DNA of 28,743 nucleotides, from assembly GCA_009602735.1 (NCBI GenBank), contig WELA01004268.1:1811637-1840379 (forward strand), read 5' to 3'. The position numbers and the translations under genes were made by a program. The first letter of the stretch is position 1; every line of letters starts with the position of its first letter. Of the stretch, positions 1 to 10,900 are shown piece by piece. The DNA is from Mesotaenium endlicherianum (lineage: Eukaryota > Streptophyta > Zygnematophyceae > Zygnematales > Mesotaeniaceae). Under the pieces are notes generated by a model. That model saw only the letters and a list, made by a program, of their open reading frames with translations, was not told the DNA's origin and did no database searches.

Positions 1-15
1 GGGGGGGGGGGGGGG
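1..15. repeat. Poly-G run at window start
   Basis: The first 15 bases are all G. The run sits in the intron just before the first visible ethylene-receptor exon, 17 bases ahead of its AG acceptor. It may be a true homopolymer or a sequence-edge artefact. A second G-rich tract sits in the same position relative to a 3' splice site at 10920-10951. Confidence 0.7.
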
Positions 16-32
16 CTACATTGTGTGTGAAG

Positions 33-1193
33 TTTGCAACTGGACATGCGGCCCTTTGAGCTGCGGGACCTCTTCCAGGAGGCGGGCAAGCTGGCGTGGC
101 CCATGGTGCGCAGCAAGGGCCTGGAGTTCACGCTGGAGCTCGCGGACGACCTGCCCGCCTGGGTGGTGGGCGACGACAAGCGCCTACTGCAGACCACGCT
201 CAACCTCGTCGGGAACGCCGTCAAGTCCACCGCACAGGTGAGAGCGTGCCCCTCCCTCCTTCCCTCCCTTGCGCTCCATCGCTCTCCCTTTCCTATCCGT
301 CTTTTTCTCCCTCCAACTCATGCCACTCCTGTGCCTCTGTTTGTGAGAAACCAGCCCAGGTCATTCTGGTGGGGCGGTGAAAGGGGCAGCCATTGTCATG
401 TGAGAATGGCACTTGGACACCTCCCTTGCTTTCCTGGGTGGGAACTCAGCACCCGTGTGCACGTCCTGTAAAGTGTCGAGCGTGTCTAGCTTCTTGTAAT
501 TGCCTGGACTGTGTAGGATCTCAATAAAAGAGGGTCAACGAGGTGCAGAATCGGTTCATCTGGTCTGATCTGGAATTACTTCCATGCTTCAAAATTGCAC
601 TGTGGCTTATGCATAGTGGAAAGGTACTGCAGGGAAAGCAGGGCGAGGAAGTCAGTGAGAGGAAGTTAAAAATGTGCCTGTGCCACCCCGTTGTCTGTGA
701 GCAATGGGCAGGCTTTCTCCATCCTCCTCTGGTGCCAAGCAAGCGTGCTGGGTGCGACAGGCGGGTGTGCCTCTGCTACCGCTGCTGCTGGCTTTGGTGT
801 TGCAACGCAGGCGGCAGCGGCTGCGGCTGCGGCTGCGGCTGCCCTAGGCGGCGCAAAATTTGCTTCTGAACTGAGTGGGGTGGTGTCTTCATGCGTGTGC
901 ACGTGCGTCTGACGGTATGTGTGTGCAGGGGTCAGTGTCGCTCAGAGTGTCCCTGGAGGGCGACAGTCGGCCCCGAGATCCTCGCCAGCCGGACTGGAGG
1001 GTACAGATACATGCAGTGCCCCCTCCCCCCTGCACCTCCAGACAGGCTGTGAATTAATGGCAATGTTGTGCGCGCCCGCTCATGCTCCCAAGATCTGAGA
1101 GAGGGAAGTCTCTGCAGTGGTTGATCCGCAGTGTGTTTGCGCAAGACAAATTCCCCTGCATGGGTGCGCATGTGTGGGGTGTGTGCGCGTATG

Positions 1194-1234
<41 letters not shown>

Positions 1235-3653
1235 GTGTGTGTGTGTGTGTGTGCGCGCGTCTACATCTGCCTATGCACGTGGTCTAAGCACATCCTGGTG
1301 CAGAAGCTGTCTGCTGAGCGCAGCCCCTTCGCTGCCGGGCTGCTCTGCGGGGTGTGGGCACGGGGGAGAGCAGCCCCTGTCGGCTGACAGGCACGTCTAC
1401 ATACGCGTGGAGGTGAAAGACAGCGGGCGGGGCGTGGCTGCCGACAAGATTGAGCAGCAGTTTCAGCAGTTCGGCATCGGCAAGGAGGGTGACGACCACG
1501 TGGTGCGCAGCTATGGCGGCACGGGCCTTGGCCTCGCCATCTGCCAGAAGTTTGTTGAGGTCCTTCCCCTCCCCCTCGCCGTCCCCCTCCCCTCCTCCTC
1601 CTCGTCCTCCTCCTCCTCTGTTCTTATGCTCTGCTGCTGCTGCTACTGCTGCTGCTGCTCTGATGCCTTGCAGTTATCTTCGTTGCCTGGAGTCTGGGAG
1701 TCTCTGACAGTGTGTGTGTGTGCGCGCAAGCGTAGGCTATGTTGACAGTCGGAAGTTGTCATCTTGGGGTCTGGTCGCTGTTGTTTGGTCGGTTGGCAAG
1801 AGGGTCGCGTGGGTGAGTGGCCATAGCTGACTTTGAAAGAGCTTAGATCCTGAGCATGTCGTCACCCTCACTCTCACCCGCGCACGCCTACGCCTTTGCT
1901 CGTACAGAGAATTGAACCTGCCTGAGATGAATCAGCCCCTGCACACACACAGTCCAGACTTGCACACATGCTTTGGACTCTGCGAGGGCCCCGCATGGCA
2001 AGAGTATAACAAGTGCTGCAGAAAAGAGCAGCCAAGGCGAGAGGAGGATTTGGCATTCTTTCTGGGTGCTATGCCCGCCGAGCTGACAGAAGTGACACCC
2101 TTTTCGCGTGCGTGCGTCACTGCGTTGACACGTGGCGGTGGCATGGTGTGGCGTGGCAGCTGATGTACGGGCACATGTGGATCGAGAGCAAGGGCCTCAA
2201 CCAGGGCTCCACCGTGACGTGCGTGGTGCGCATCCAGCTGGACCTGCTCATGCGCCACCGCGGCGGCGACGACCCCCTTGTGGACCTCCTTAGCCGCGAG
2301 CTCTCCGGCCTCAAAGTGCTCGTGCGTGTGCCGCCCCTTCGCCTCGCGCGCTTGCTGCTCCCGTTTTCCTTCGCCTCTGGCTCCGGCTCTGGCTCTGTCT
2401 CTGAATTAGGCTTGGAGTTGGACTCGGCTCTCGGCTTGACTCTGGCTCGGGCTCAGGCTCAGGCTCAGGCCCCGGCTCTGGCTCTAATTGGAAGTGTCTC
2501 TCCCATTGGAAGTGCCTCTGTTGCGTCACTCTTGTATGGTTGCATGTAGTGCAGCTCTCTATCGTGTGGCCCGATGGGTGAGCAACATGTGGACTTGCAT
2601 CTAAGTTTGCATTTGTTTTGTACACGTCTAATTTGCATTGCTTGAATCTAGACTGTATCTTGTTTGTATGGGAATGCTTGGCCCAAGTGTTTGTGAGGCG
2701 ATCTGCCAGCTGCATGGCGGCACGCCGGCTCTTGCTAAGGATGCGCGAGCGATTCGAGCTCAAGTCGATGCCTTACGCGACGATGGGTTGCGGCTTGAGC
2801 GAGACTTGAAGAGGCTGTGGGCACTCGTGCGGTGGCGGAGGGGGGCCGGAGAGCAGGTGGTGGACGACAACAACGCCAACAAGCTGGCCACGCAGCTGAT
2901 GCTGGACATGCTGGAGTGCGACGTCACGGCCGTGGACTCCGCCGTGGAGTGCCTGAGCGTGCTGTCGCGCAAGGGCAGCAAGCTGTACGACGCCATCCTC
3001 CTGGACATCTGCATGCCCGAGATGGACGGTTTCGGAGTCGCCAGGCGGATTCAGCAGATCTTCAGGTGAATTGCTTGTGAAGCCCCTCTGGTCCTTTTGA
3101 GGGGCACAAGTGCGCCTCTCTTGCTTCAGCGGGGCAGTGGCAGCTTCTTTTGGCGTGCAGGTGCAGCAGGTGGGAAATGTTGCATATCACAAGGGGTCAT
3201 GGCACTCCGCTTGCAGTTCTTAGCAGACTCGTGAAGGCAGGGGGCTCTTGCAGCTGCTGCTTTGTTATGTGGAAAAATATCTTGATGTACCAAAGGTTTG
3301 GGGGATTGCTTACATGGAAGGCCTTTCTACCGAGAGTTGTCACCTTCTCAGATTCATGTCACGTGATGTAAGCCAGCGCAAATTGGTAGAATTGGTGGGT
3401 GCTCAACGTCGGGCGTTGCAGAAGCTTGATGGTTGTGTGGCATGTGGCGCTGTTTGTTTCGTGCAGGCCCGACGACCAGCCGTTGTTGGTGGCGCTCACG
3501 GCAAGGACTGACAAGGGAATGCAGGGGAGCTGTTTAGATGCAGGCTTTGACGCCGTACTGCTGAAACCGATTGCCGTTCGGGAGATAGGAACAACTCTCT
3601 GCGAGCTTGTCCGTGCAAATGGCATCCGGCCACGAAGCTCGCCCCCGAGATAG
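33..3653 (+). CDS. ETR-like: Ethylene receptor-type hybrid histidine kinase, 3' exons (partial)
   Basis: I join exons 33-237, 929-1000, 1374-1559, 2160-2321, 2857-3065 and 3467-3653 (TAG stop). All introns are GT-AG and the phases agree, giving about 340 C-terminal residues. The first exon continues from upstream of the window (split codon at 33), so the ethylene-binding membrane segments, GAF domain and His box are not seen. Visible are the HATPase N box (LNLVGNAVK, first exon), G1 box (DSG at 1419) and G2 box (GGTGLGLAI at 1515-1541), then a receiver domain with the acidic pair DD at 2863-2868, the phospho-acceptor Asp at 3004-3006, Thr at 3498-3500 and Lys at 3564-3566. KVLVVDD, QPLLVALT and LLKP follow plant ETR1/ETR2-type proteins. 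Ethylene receptors sit in the ER membrane and repress ethylene signalling through CTR1-type kinases in the absence of hormone. A cytokinin-type hybrid kinase is less likely because of the receiver sequence. The donor at 1560 (GTCCTT) is weak. Confidence 0.88.
812..842. repeat. GCGGCT-type repeat in ethylene receptor intron 1
   Basis: Hexamer and trinucleotide repeats of GGCTGC type lie in the 238-928 intron. The reading frame through them encodes only poly-Ala/Gly and does not belong to the receptor. Confidence 0.75.
1193..1260. repeat. (GT)n microsatellite in ethylene receptor intron 2
   Basis: A nearly pure GT dinucleotide run of about 65 bases with a few GC interruptions, within the 1001-1373 intron. 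Confidence 0.92.
1561..1665. repeat. Pyrimidine tract and TGC repeat at the start of intron 3
   Basis: Directly after the donor at 1560 there is a C/T-only-like tract rich in TCC units (about 1561-1618), followed by TGC trinucleotide repeats (about 1628-1662). The position immediately inside the donor is unusual because pyrimidine tracts normally precede acceptors. Confidence 0.8.
2376..2515. repeat. GGCTCN hexamer repeat in intron 4
   Basis: An imperfect GGCTCT/AGGCTC hexamer array of about 110 bases, followed by a 10-mer ATTGGAAGTG occurring twice (about 2489-2516). It lies in the 2322-2856 intron. Confidence 0.75.
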
Positions 3654-4776
3654 ATCGATGCCTCACATGTACCGTGTATCGTGAGTTTGAACGGGCCCAG
3701 ATTATTGTGGGCCGCTTGAACTTGATCAAGGAAATTCTGATAAGTGCAGTGCTTTGTTCCCCACCCATGATCACTTATTGCATATACAGTTGTCACTCGT
3801 ATGGCGCACAACATACAACTTTGCTCGCTCGACCCGATGGAGGCGAGATATTGATAGATGAGCTTCTTTTATATTTTTGAAGTAGTTTTTAACTTGGCAA
3901 AGGCTTTCAACTTAAATGAAATAGTGTGCACAATGAAACATGTTAAACTTCTCGCAAGGCATATTTTTCTTGGCACGTTGCCCGAAGACATACCAACATG
4001 TCTCTCTGGTCTTCCATACCAGAGATTGTCGACCCAATCAGTGACATGCGTAGGCTCGATAGTGAGGTCCAAGCCTTTGGTGCTTTCCCACATTCATGGC
4101 GCATTGACACTATTAACGGGGAACTTATACTAAGAATTTACCATGTCTACCTTCACTTAACTTCATGGGGTAATGCATCTTAGTCAAGATGTGGCCAGAG
4201 CATAACAAACTTTTGAATCGACACTAGAAGGATCAAGTGCCCACTTCTTATAAACAAATTGATGGCTAGGAATATCTCGCCAGCTTGGTTTATCTTTGCG
4301 AATTCTCAATCTTTATGTAAAAATTGCATTTACAATGAAGGCTGTTTTGTGGAACAGCTATGCTTGGCCAGCCGTAGTTACTTCCTTCACAATAAGTGGC
4401 AATACTTGTAGGCTTCATACGAAATAAAAATACCACTTGAGCCTTTGCAAACCCTCACTTCATAGGCGTAGTACTCATTAGCTCTTAAAACAAGCGTACA
4501 AATTTTGTGAGAAACAGCAATTTCATGAACCATTGTCCACGTATGCATTGCAAATGAACAACAGCAACCAGTCGACTCAAGCCCTCGGCGAACCCCAGCT
4601 GGCGGCTTCCCCCTAGCCCTCTTACCATTCTCCTTGCCAGGCTGTCCACCCGGGCGCATCCCACGCCCTCTTTCTTTCAATGATCAATGCAATGGCACAC
4701 CGTGCCCACTCTCCCGACTTCCTTTCCAAGCTTACTTCAGGTATAGAGGCAAGGAAAAGTCTTGTCAGGGCCGCTC

Positions 4777-4804
4777 AAAAGAGCGCCCCAAGGGGCGTTC
4801 TTTG
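4777..4804. repeat. Imperfect palindrome
   Basis: The arms GAGCGCCCC and GGGGCGTTC face each other with only two bases between them and one G-T mismatch. The function is unknown, and it may be part of a small repeat. Confidence 0.5.
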
Positions 4805-6690
4805 CCACCGAAAGCGTTTGGCAAGGAAATGAGGCCTAGCTATGGCGGGCCTATGTTTACAGCAAACCCTCCCCTCCCTTCGGTACCAACCTTCTCGTTG
4901 ATTCCCGATACGACCGCCCTTTTCATTAGTGCCATTTCTATGACCCCCCTTCTCAAGAATACCTCTTTATGAAATAGCACCGGCGCGCCCCCCACAAGCC
5001 TCATGTAGGCGCCACGTACTTTTGTTATGTAGACCCAATGTATTCCATCTTCTTCCTATTTCTCTTCAATATAGCTGAAGAGTTACCAGCGATTTTTAAA
5101 CTAACTATATAGGCCACTATAGGTGTCGAGACCGGCAAGTCTCATGGCTGTCGACCGCGCGTGCGGGTCAAATATTCGAAGAAGATTGGCGACACAGTTG
5201 TATCCATACGCGCTCAAGCATGTGATTCAAGTCTCCTAGACGACTGAACTACCAAACTTGCAGGTCATTTAAGGCCGCGCCTGAGTGCGCAGTGCTTGTT
5301 AGAAGTTGCGAAAAAGTGGAAGATGCTAGTGTTCCAACTACGATGGATTTAGCTCTTTCCGCGCTTAAGAGATCGGTGGCAAATTGGTAGGCTCTAGGAG
5401 ATGAGATTGAGAAGGTTCTTGGAAGTTGAAGGAAGACTAGAGATGGAGAGGGCTAGGTTGTAGTAGGAGGTGCAGCGTTTGTGTCTTCACTTCAATTTCA
5501 GAAGTTGCACCTACTGTTGAAGCGAAGTGCTTGCGTCCTACCAACACTCAAAAGTGTTTAATGTAGACGTGAGGACGCTCCACACTTAGAGTGAAATGCT
5601 CAGGTGTTGACCATCAACAAAGCATAGAGCTACTGAAAGGAATTTGGAGTTTTGGAGATCTTTTGTAATTCCCGAAAGAGTAAAGATTGACACGAAGGCG
5701 TGCCTCCGAACTTTGGAACGTTTGCTTACTTGCATGGTTGCAAGTGTGATTTCTCGTCACTCCAAATTTTTTTGACCCTGCTAGGCCATGTTGGGGAACA
5801 GTTCTCCTAGCCAAGGAATTAGGAAGGAGATCTAATACGATGGTTGGTACTTAAATTTCATAGGCTTTTGCTTATGATGCTTAAGATGATTGTATGACTA
5901 TGATTTGAGCAGCGTTGTGTGAAATGCATAACTCTGTTGTACAATAGTAACCATGGCCCTAGGATGGGTCATAGACTGCTCGGTGGGAATGACCGGTAGG
6001 TAACCGACAATCTTGTGTGAAGGTTGGTGTTACGCGTACGACATAAATTGGTTGATTTTCGGTAGGCAGGGACAGGTGTGAATGGGTCCGACGCGCTAAG
6101 GGACGACATAGAGCCATGCCTCCGCAACCCATACTCGCAACTTGGTCTTTCGAAAAATCTGCGAATCGAATCGGTCCAGAATCGAGATAAGCGAAGTCCG
6201 TGGACTCCGAAAGCGGCACCAGAAAATAATGCGATTTCCTCCGACTCCCGGCGTGGTTTACCGCCTCCCGAACCGCCGATTCGCAAATGGTGCGTCCTCC
6301 GACCCCCCCGGAACCCTCCGAACGATATATTTGCGAAAGACTCACCCCCCCCTCCGCTAAAGCGCTTATCATGAAACTCGATGGAAGTGAAGACTTCTTT
6401 GATGGCCCGTGATAATTCATGGTGAAGTCAAGGGGTGGTACCGTGGTAGTAGTAGGCTGGACTCTGGAGCCTGGTAGGTACTAGCCTCTAGGTACTCATG
6501 CACTGAAGCCATATCGCGCACACAGCGAAGCACATTGAAGCTGCTGAAAGCTCCAACCGACTTTCCAGGCTCGATGAAAGAGGTTGACCGGTTACTGCAT
6601 GGGTAACTGGGATCGACGAGGTTGCACCGGAATTTGATCAATTTATATTCGTCGTTTCCTGGTATCTGTTGGTCGGTGTGCACCGATATG

Positions 6691-6730
6691 TCTGGGCAAA
6701 GCTGGGCAATGCTGGGCAACCATGGGCAAC
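6691..6730. repeat. 10-bp tandem repeat, four copies
   Basis: Four consecutive 10-base units share the core TGGGCAA. The last copies diverge at the edges. No gene is associated. Confidence 0.85.
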
Positions 6731-7873
6731 GCCCCACACGCCCAGTGAAGCTTGTTGTCGGCACTCGTCATCCTGCCGGTTGGTCAGAAGCGTTCGGTAT
6801 TCGCATTCGAGTAAAGATATATATTGTACAGATGCCAATTAAGAGATGCAGTTTCAATCAGCAGGCTGGAGTGCAGTAAGAAAACGAAGTAATTTTATTC
6901 TGACGTAGTATAGCCAAGGAGGTCATGAGATGGTAGTTAGTGGACTCTTTTGTGACTTAAGAATAGCACTTTGGAGGTACATAATGTTCTTTCAGATTTG
7001 TAGAGAACGTGATGGGTGACATTCATTTTGAGGAACGATACAATTCACTTACAGTGTGAAGTCAAAATGCCATATAGATCAAGACCCAGAACACCTCGCC
7101 TAGTGCCTGGTAAACGAAAATTGTCATCGCGTTACACTTTCCGCAGGTCCTTCTACGTTGGACTGGTATGGGGCTTCTTGCTACATTCTTAGTCGTCGTT
7201 GCTTTACTCATGCCTATTTTGAACAAAATGTGTGAGAGACGTACTGTCTGGCCACACCCTCTTATCACATCTAGTATGCTTTGCTCATATTGGAGTTCTA
7301 CCTCTGCTCATTGGCGCTGTGTGATAATGCTTTCGAAGTCAAATTGCTTGCTAATAGGCACGTAATCTTCTTTGAAGCAGACGGTCGTCTTCTCCTTGAT
7401 CTTTACACTTGTCTTGAAGAATGCGCCTGGAGGGGCCTTGTTGGGGGGTAGAGAAATACTACCACGCACAGTTCAGCCATTTGCGTTTAAAATACAGGTA
7501 AGTGTGAGGTATGACCAATTTTACTGGGTGCTTTTGGACACAGAAAGCCAAATACGCAATGCTCAGTATGCTTAAATTTTGAGAAGGTGTTATAGCACAC
7601 CACGTGAAATCTGCTGTTTGTCGAGAGGGTGACGCCTTTCCCGTGGTATACTTTGCCTTTCAACTAGAACATAGTCCGGCAAATAGTTCTGCTTCAGCGG
7701 GCGATAATCAACCCCTTTCAACCTCTCTCACTTCTCGTGGTAGTTTGCAGTGACTCCTTAAACTCGTCATGGGTGCCACACGTGAAGTCCCTCCCCAGAA
7801 CTGAACTTGCTGTCGGAGAAGGGGTGCACTCCTGGAGCCTAAGCTCCATTCCAGCTGCACTCCACAGTGCCTC

Positions 7874-7880
7874 TATATAA
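7874..7880 (+). promoter_or_regulatory. Putative TATA box of the GT61 gene
   Basis: TATATAA lies about 95 bases before the first coding-looking exon base of the glycosyltransferase gene, so transcription could start near 7905-7910. It is the only well-formed TATA box in the right position and strand. It is a prediction only. Confidence 0.45.
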
Positions 7881-7969
7881 GAGCTTGGAAACTTGACCTT
7901 CTAAGAAGCTTCTTAAGGGGCCTTCAGAATTAATAGCCACTCTTCAAATTGGCTCTGCTGTGCATTGCA

Positions 7970-10900
7970 GTGCATGCTTTCCTGAAAACTTTTGACGTTT
8001 GCTACTTCTTCCTGGCCCTCCTTTTCATTCAATCCATCTTCATGCTAGCTCCCATCTGGCGCTTTCTAGCACTCCCCGAAGGAGCGGAAGATAAAGCTGA
8101 CAACAAAATTACGGTTGCTTGTGGGCAGAGCGCAGCTCAGAAGATACTCGTCGAGAGCGAAGCTGTTGTCTCCAGCATAGAGGCAGAAGCAGAAGACATC
8201 CTGGCCCGCATGCAGGGAATAAACCATCCTGCTTTGAATTTCCCGGAAAATAACGCAAGTGACACGTTGTCTAGCCCTGCAAGCGGGGGATCCACATCCG
8301 AGCTGAAACTGCAGCAGAAGCCGGTACTTGAGCCTGGCAGGTCCCTCCAGGAGACTGATAAAACTACCACGCCTGGCAAGACTGCGCTCGGCACTGTTAT
8401 TACACCAGAAGCCGGTGCAGAGGCTGGCTCGGGCAACTTAGGCGCCAATACCAAGCAGGCGAAAAACTTGATCGAGAGGGAGGATGCGGAGGGGAGAGAA
8501 GACAATGAAGCTGGTGATGGTGAGGGTGAAGTTGGTGACAGCAAGGGCGGAGAGAAGCCTAGTAATGGTGAGGAAGAGGAGGCCCAAGAGCTTGTGAGGG
8601 GGGTCAGTGCTGGGAAGGTCGAGGCGGTGGGCAAACAGGCATGGCAAGGCGATGGTAAGAGAAGGCCGCCGGAGGCTGCACATGCAAATGCTGATCGTGC
8701 GAGTGCCAAGGCCGGAGGTACGGAGGGTGCAGTTGCAGGTGCAGGTGCAGGATTGCTGGTCTCAGTCACCAAGGGCTCACGCTCAAGCTCAGACGGCAAG
8801 AGCTCGGGCCAGGGGGGGAAGGGCAAGTCGGAGACGAATGGCAGCAGTCGGAGGCGGCGACAGAGCGATCCACGTGCAGGTGGCAGCAGTGACTCGAAAA
8901 CGGCGCAAGGGAGAAGCAAGGGAGAGGGGGAGGAGGAGGGGGAGAGGGAGAGGGAGAGGGAGAGGGAGGAGGTCAGAGCAGCGAATGGGCTGATCTCGGG
9001 CACAGAGATGGCGAGCTGGCAGGCCTTCTTGAGGCACGTGAAGGAGCTCGGGGAGGAGAAGGAGAGGGTGGTAACGGCGAAGGTCCCAGTGCGTCCGTAC
9101 GAAGCTGGGCCTGTTGGAACGGGCACGCTGGGATGGGACATGAAGAGAAGCAGCCTCATCCAAGTGGTCATGCAGAAGCACTACAGCCTCGACACGCACA
9201 AGCACCTCGATTACAAGTTTGCCGACAGCTGCCGGGGAGCGAGGGCTTGCCCGCAGTTTGGGAAGTGCGATGGGCCGGAGCACAGCGCACCTGTCGCCAT
9301 GTGTCACCAGGAGGAGTTTGTGGATCAGCTCCAGAAGGGGGACCCCCCCCTCAACATGCCGAGCGAAACGCAGTACACCACACTCTTGCATCCGTATGCC
9401 GTGAGCTCTCGCACCTTGCTTGCGCTGTTCCCTTGTGCAGCCTGCACCCTGCCCCCTCGCCCCTGGCTCTAGTCGAGCATACTCTTACATTTCTACTGCA
9501 TCCTTATTTGCTATGCTTCGCTGCTATGTCTTGCAGTTTGTGCTGTATCTTGTTGAATCAGAAGGTAAAATCAGGAGCATGCATGCGACGCTCTCTTTAT
9601 GGTGGGGGGAGGTCCCGGTGGCAGAGAGCTCCCGACAGGCTGCGCAGACAGCAGTCTTGCCTCTGATTCAGATAATCCGCTTCCTGGTGATGCAGCACAT
9701 CCATGTCGTCTTCCGAGTGCCTGTTCCAGCGTGCCTGTAGATGGAAGGAGAATAGAGCACCAGACGACAATACATGCTTCAGCAGAAGAAGCGGAGGCGG
9801 TCCCAGTCTGCGTGACTGGGGATAGCGGCCCTACTGTCCAGGCGCCGGGTAACTGCTGCTGCTGCTGCTGATATCAACCTGGTGTCTTGTTGCTGCAGGG
9901 CAACATCTTCATGCTGGAGAATGTGTACCTGAACGGGCGAGGCCTCGTGTTCAACAAGACGCACGTGTTCATGGCCGGAGGGTGCGCCAGGCACGACGCG
10001 GCTCGTCACCCCCCCTGGACTCCGTACGAGCTTCTGGCCTGACCCTAACCTGACCCACCCCTTCCCTTCCAGTTGTCGTTCATTCCATTTGCAAGTCGCC
10101 CCTCCCTAGCTGCTGCCGGCTTCTCTTGTCAGGCCCGGTGGCCTCTAGTCTCCCTGTGAGAACCTCTCCCTCCGAGGTGCACAGCTGGCGCCATGAGGTG
10201 CCTTGAGAAACAGGTTTCTGAAGGATGCATGCTGTATCTGAAGCTCGTGCAACTGAAGCCGCATCACTCGCCTTTCTTGAGCTGGCTGCTGGCATCGGGT
10301 TACTAACGAGACAAAAATCGTAGCAGCCGCAACGACCCTAACCCACCGTGCATGCTGAGCCATGAGTCGTGCGCTCCGCTCAAATGGAGGGACCAGCCCA
10401 CTCTAGATCACGACTAGTAGATATGCTGCTGTCCTGCCTGCTAGAGGGGGGGCTGCCTTGGGCCGGCACTTGCAGCTCCCTGGTCCCCAAAGGGGGGTGG
10501 GGGGGTGGAGGCTCGTTTGCATGTTCAACAAAGTGTAGATCCCCAAACAAAGAAGAGGAAGTAGTTAGTCCTCGCCAGCAAGTGAGTAGGCCCTACACCT
10601 TGGGTATGCGGGGATCACAGGGGTGCTGAGGATGCTCAGGGCCGCTCAGTCCCTTAGGGAAGAGAGAGTTGGCAGCCCAGCCGGGGGCACGTGCGTGTGC
10701 CTACATCTTGAACACGTGGGGCATTGCAGAGCTGCTGAGGGTGCTCGGGGGCGATCACACGCCAGAAGAGGCAACAAGCAGGGAGTCGTCCTCTGGAGCT
10801 TCTCAGCCAGCTCTGCAACTCAGGGCTGCATGTGTCCCGCGGCGTGCCCTGGGGTATGGGTATGCGGTCACATGGCTTAGGCTTCTTCTGACGAGTGTGA

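Larger units (their letters stand above)
3654..7870. other. Intergenic region, no recognisable gene
   Basis: This is about 4.2 kb between the ethylene receptor stop and the glycosyltransferase promoter. The first few hundred bases should include the receptor 3' UTR, but I see no clear polyadenylation signal. Short open frames at about 4387-4972, 5959-6420 and 6417-6764 are small, overlap on both strands and resemble no family I know. The 6100-6360 stretch is richer in C and CG than its surroundings and contains the inverted motif TGCGAATCG (about 6159 and 6276-6285), which may be a small degraded repeat element. I would not call a gene here. Confidence 0.6.

Noticed and set aside
1..15. Telomere or vector end
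   Set aside because: Pure G is not a plant telomere repeat and the adjoining sequence is an intron end of the receptor gene.
2311..2763. Minus-strand frame rich in Pro-Glu-Ser-Gln
   Set aside because: It is produced by the GGCTCN repeat in an ethylene receptor intron and has no family resemblance.
5180..5275. tRNA-like words (TGGTAGTTCAGT on minus, GATTCAAGTC on plus)
   Set aside because: No cloverleaf can be built with acceptor and T arms; at most a decayed tRNA-derived SINE.
5959..6420. 153-codon minus frame in the intergenic region
   Set aside because: No recognisable domain; a second frame overlaps it on the same strand, and composition is not protein-like enough.
8137..9171. Long minus-strand open frame over the GT61 exon 1
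   Set aside because: It is a Ser/Leu/Pro-rich shadow of the low-complexity stem on plus; the plus frame continues into verified GT61 exons.
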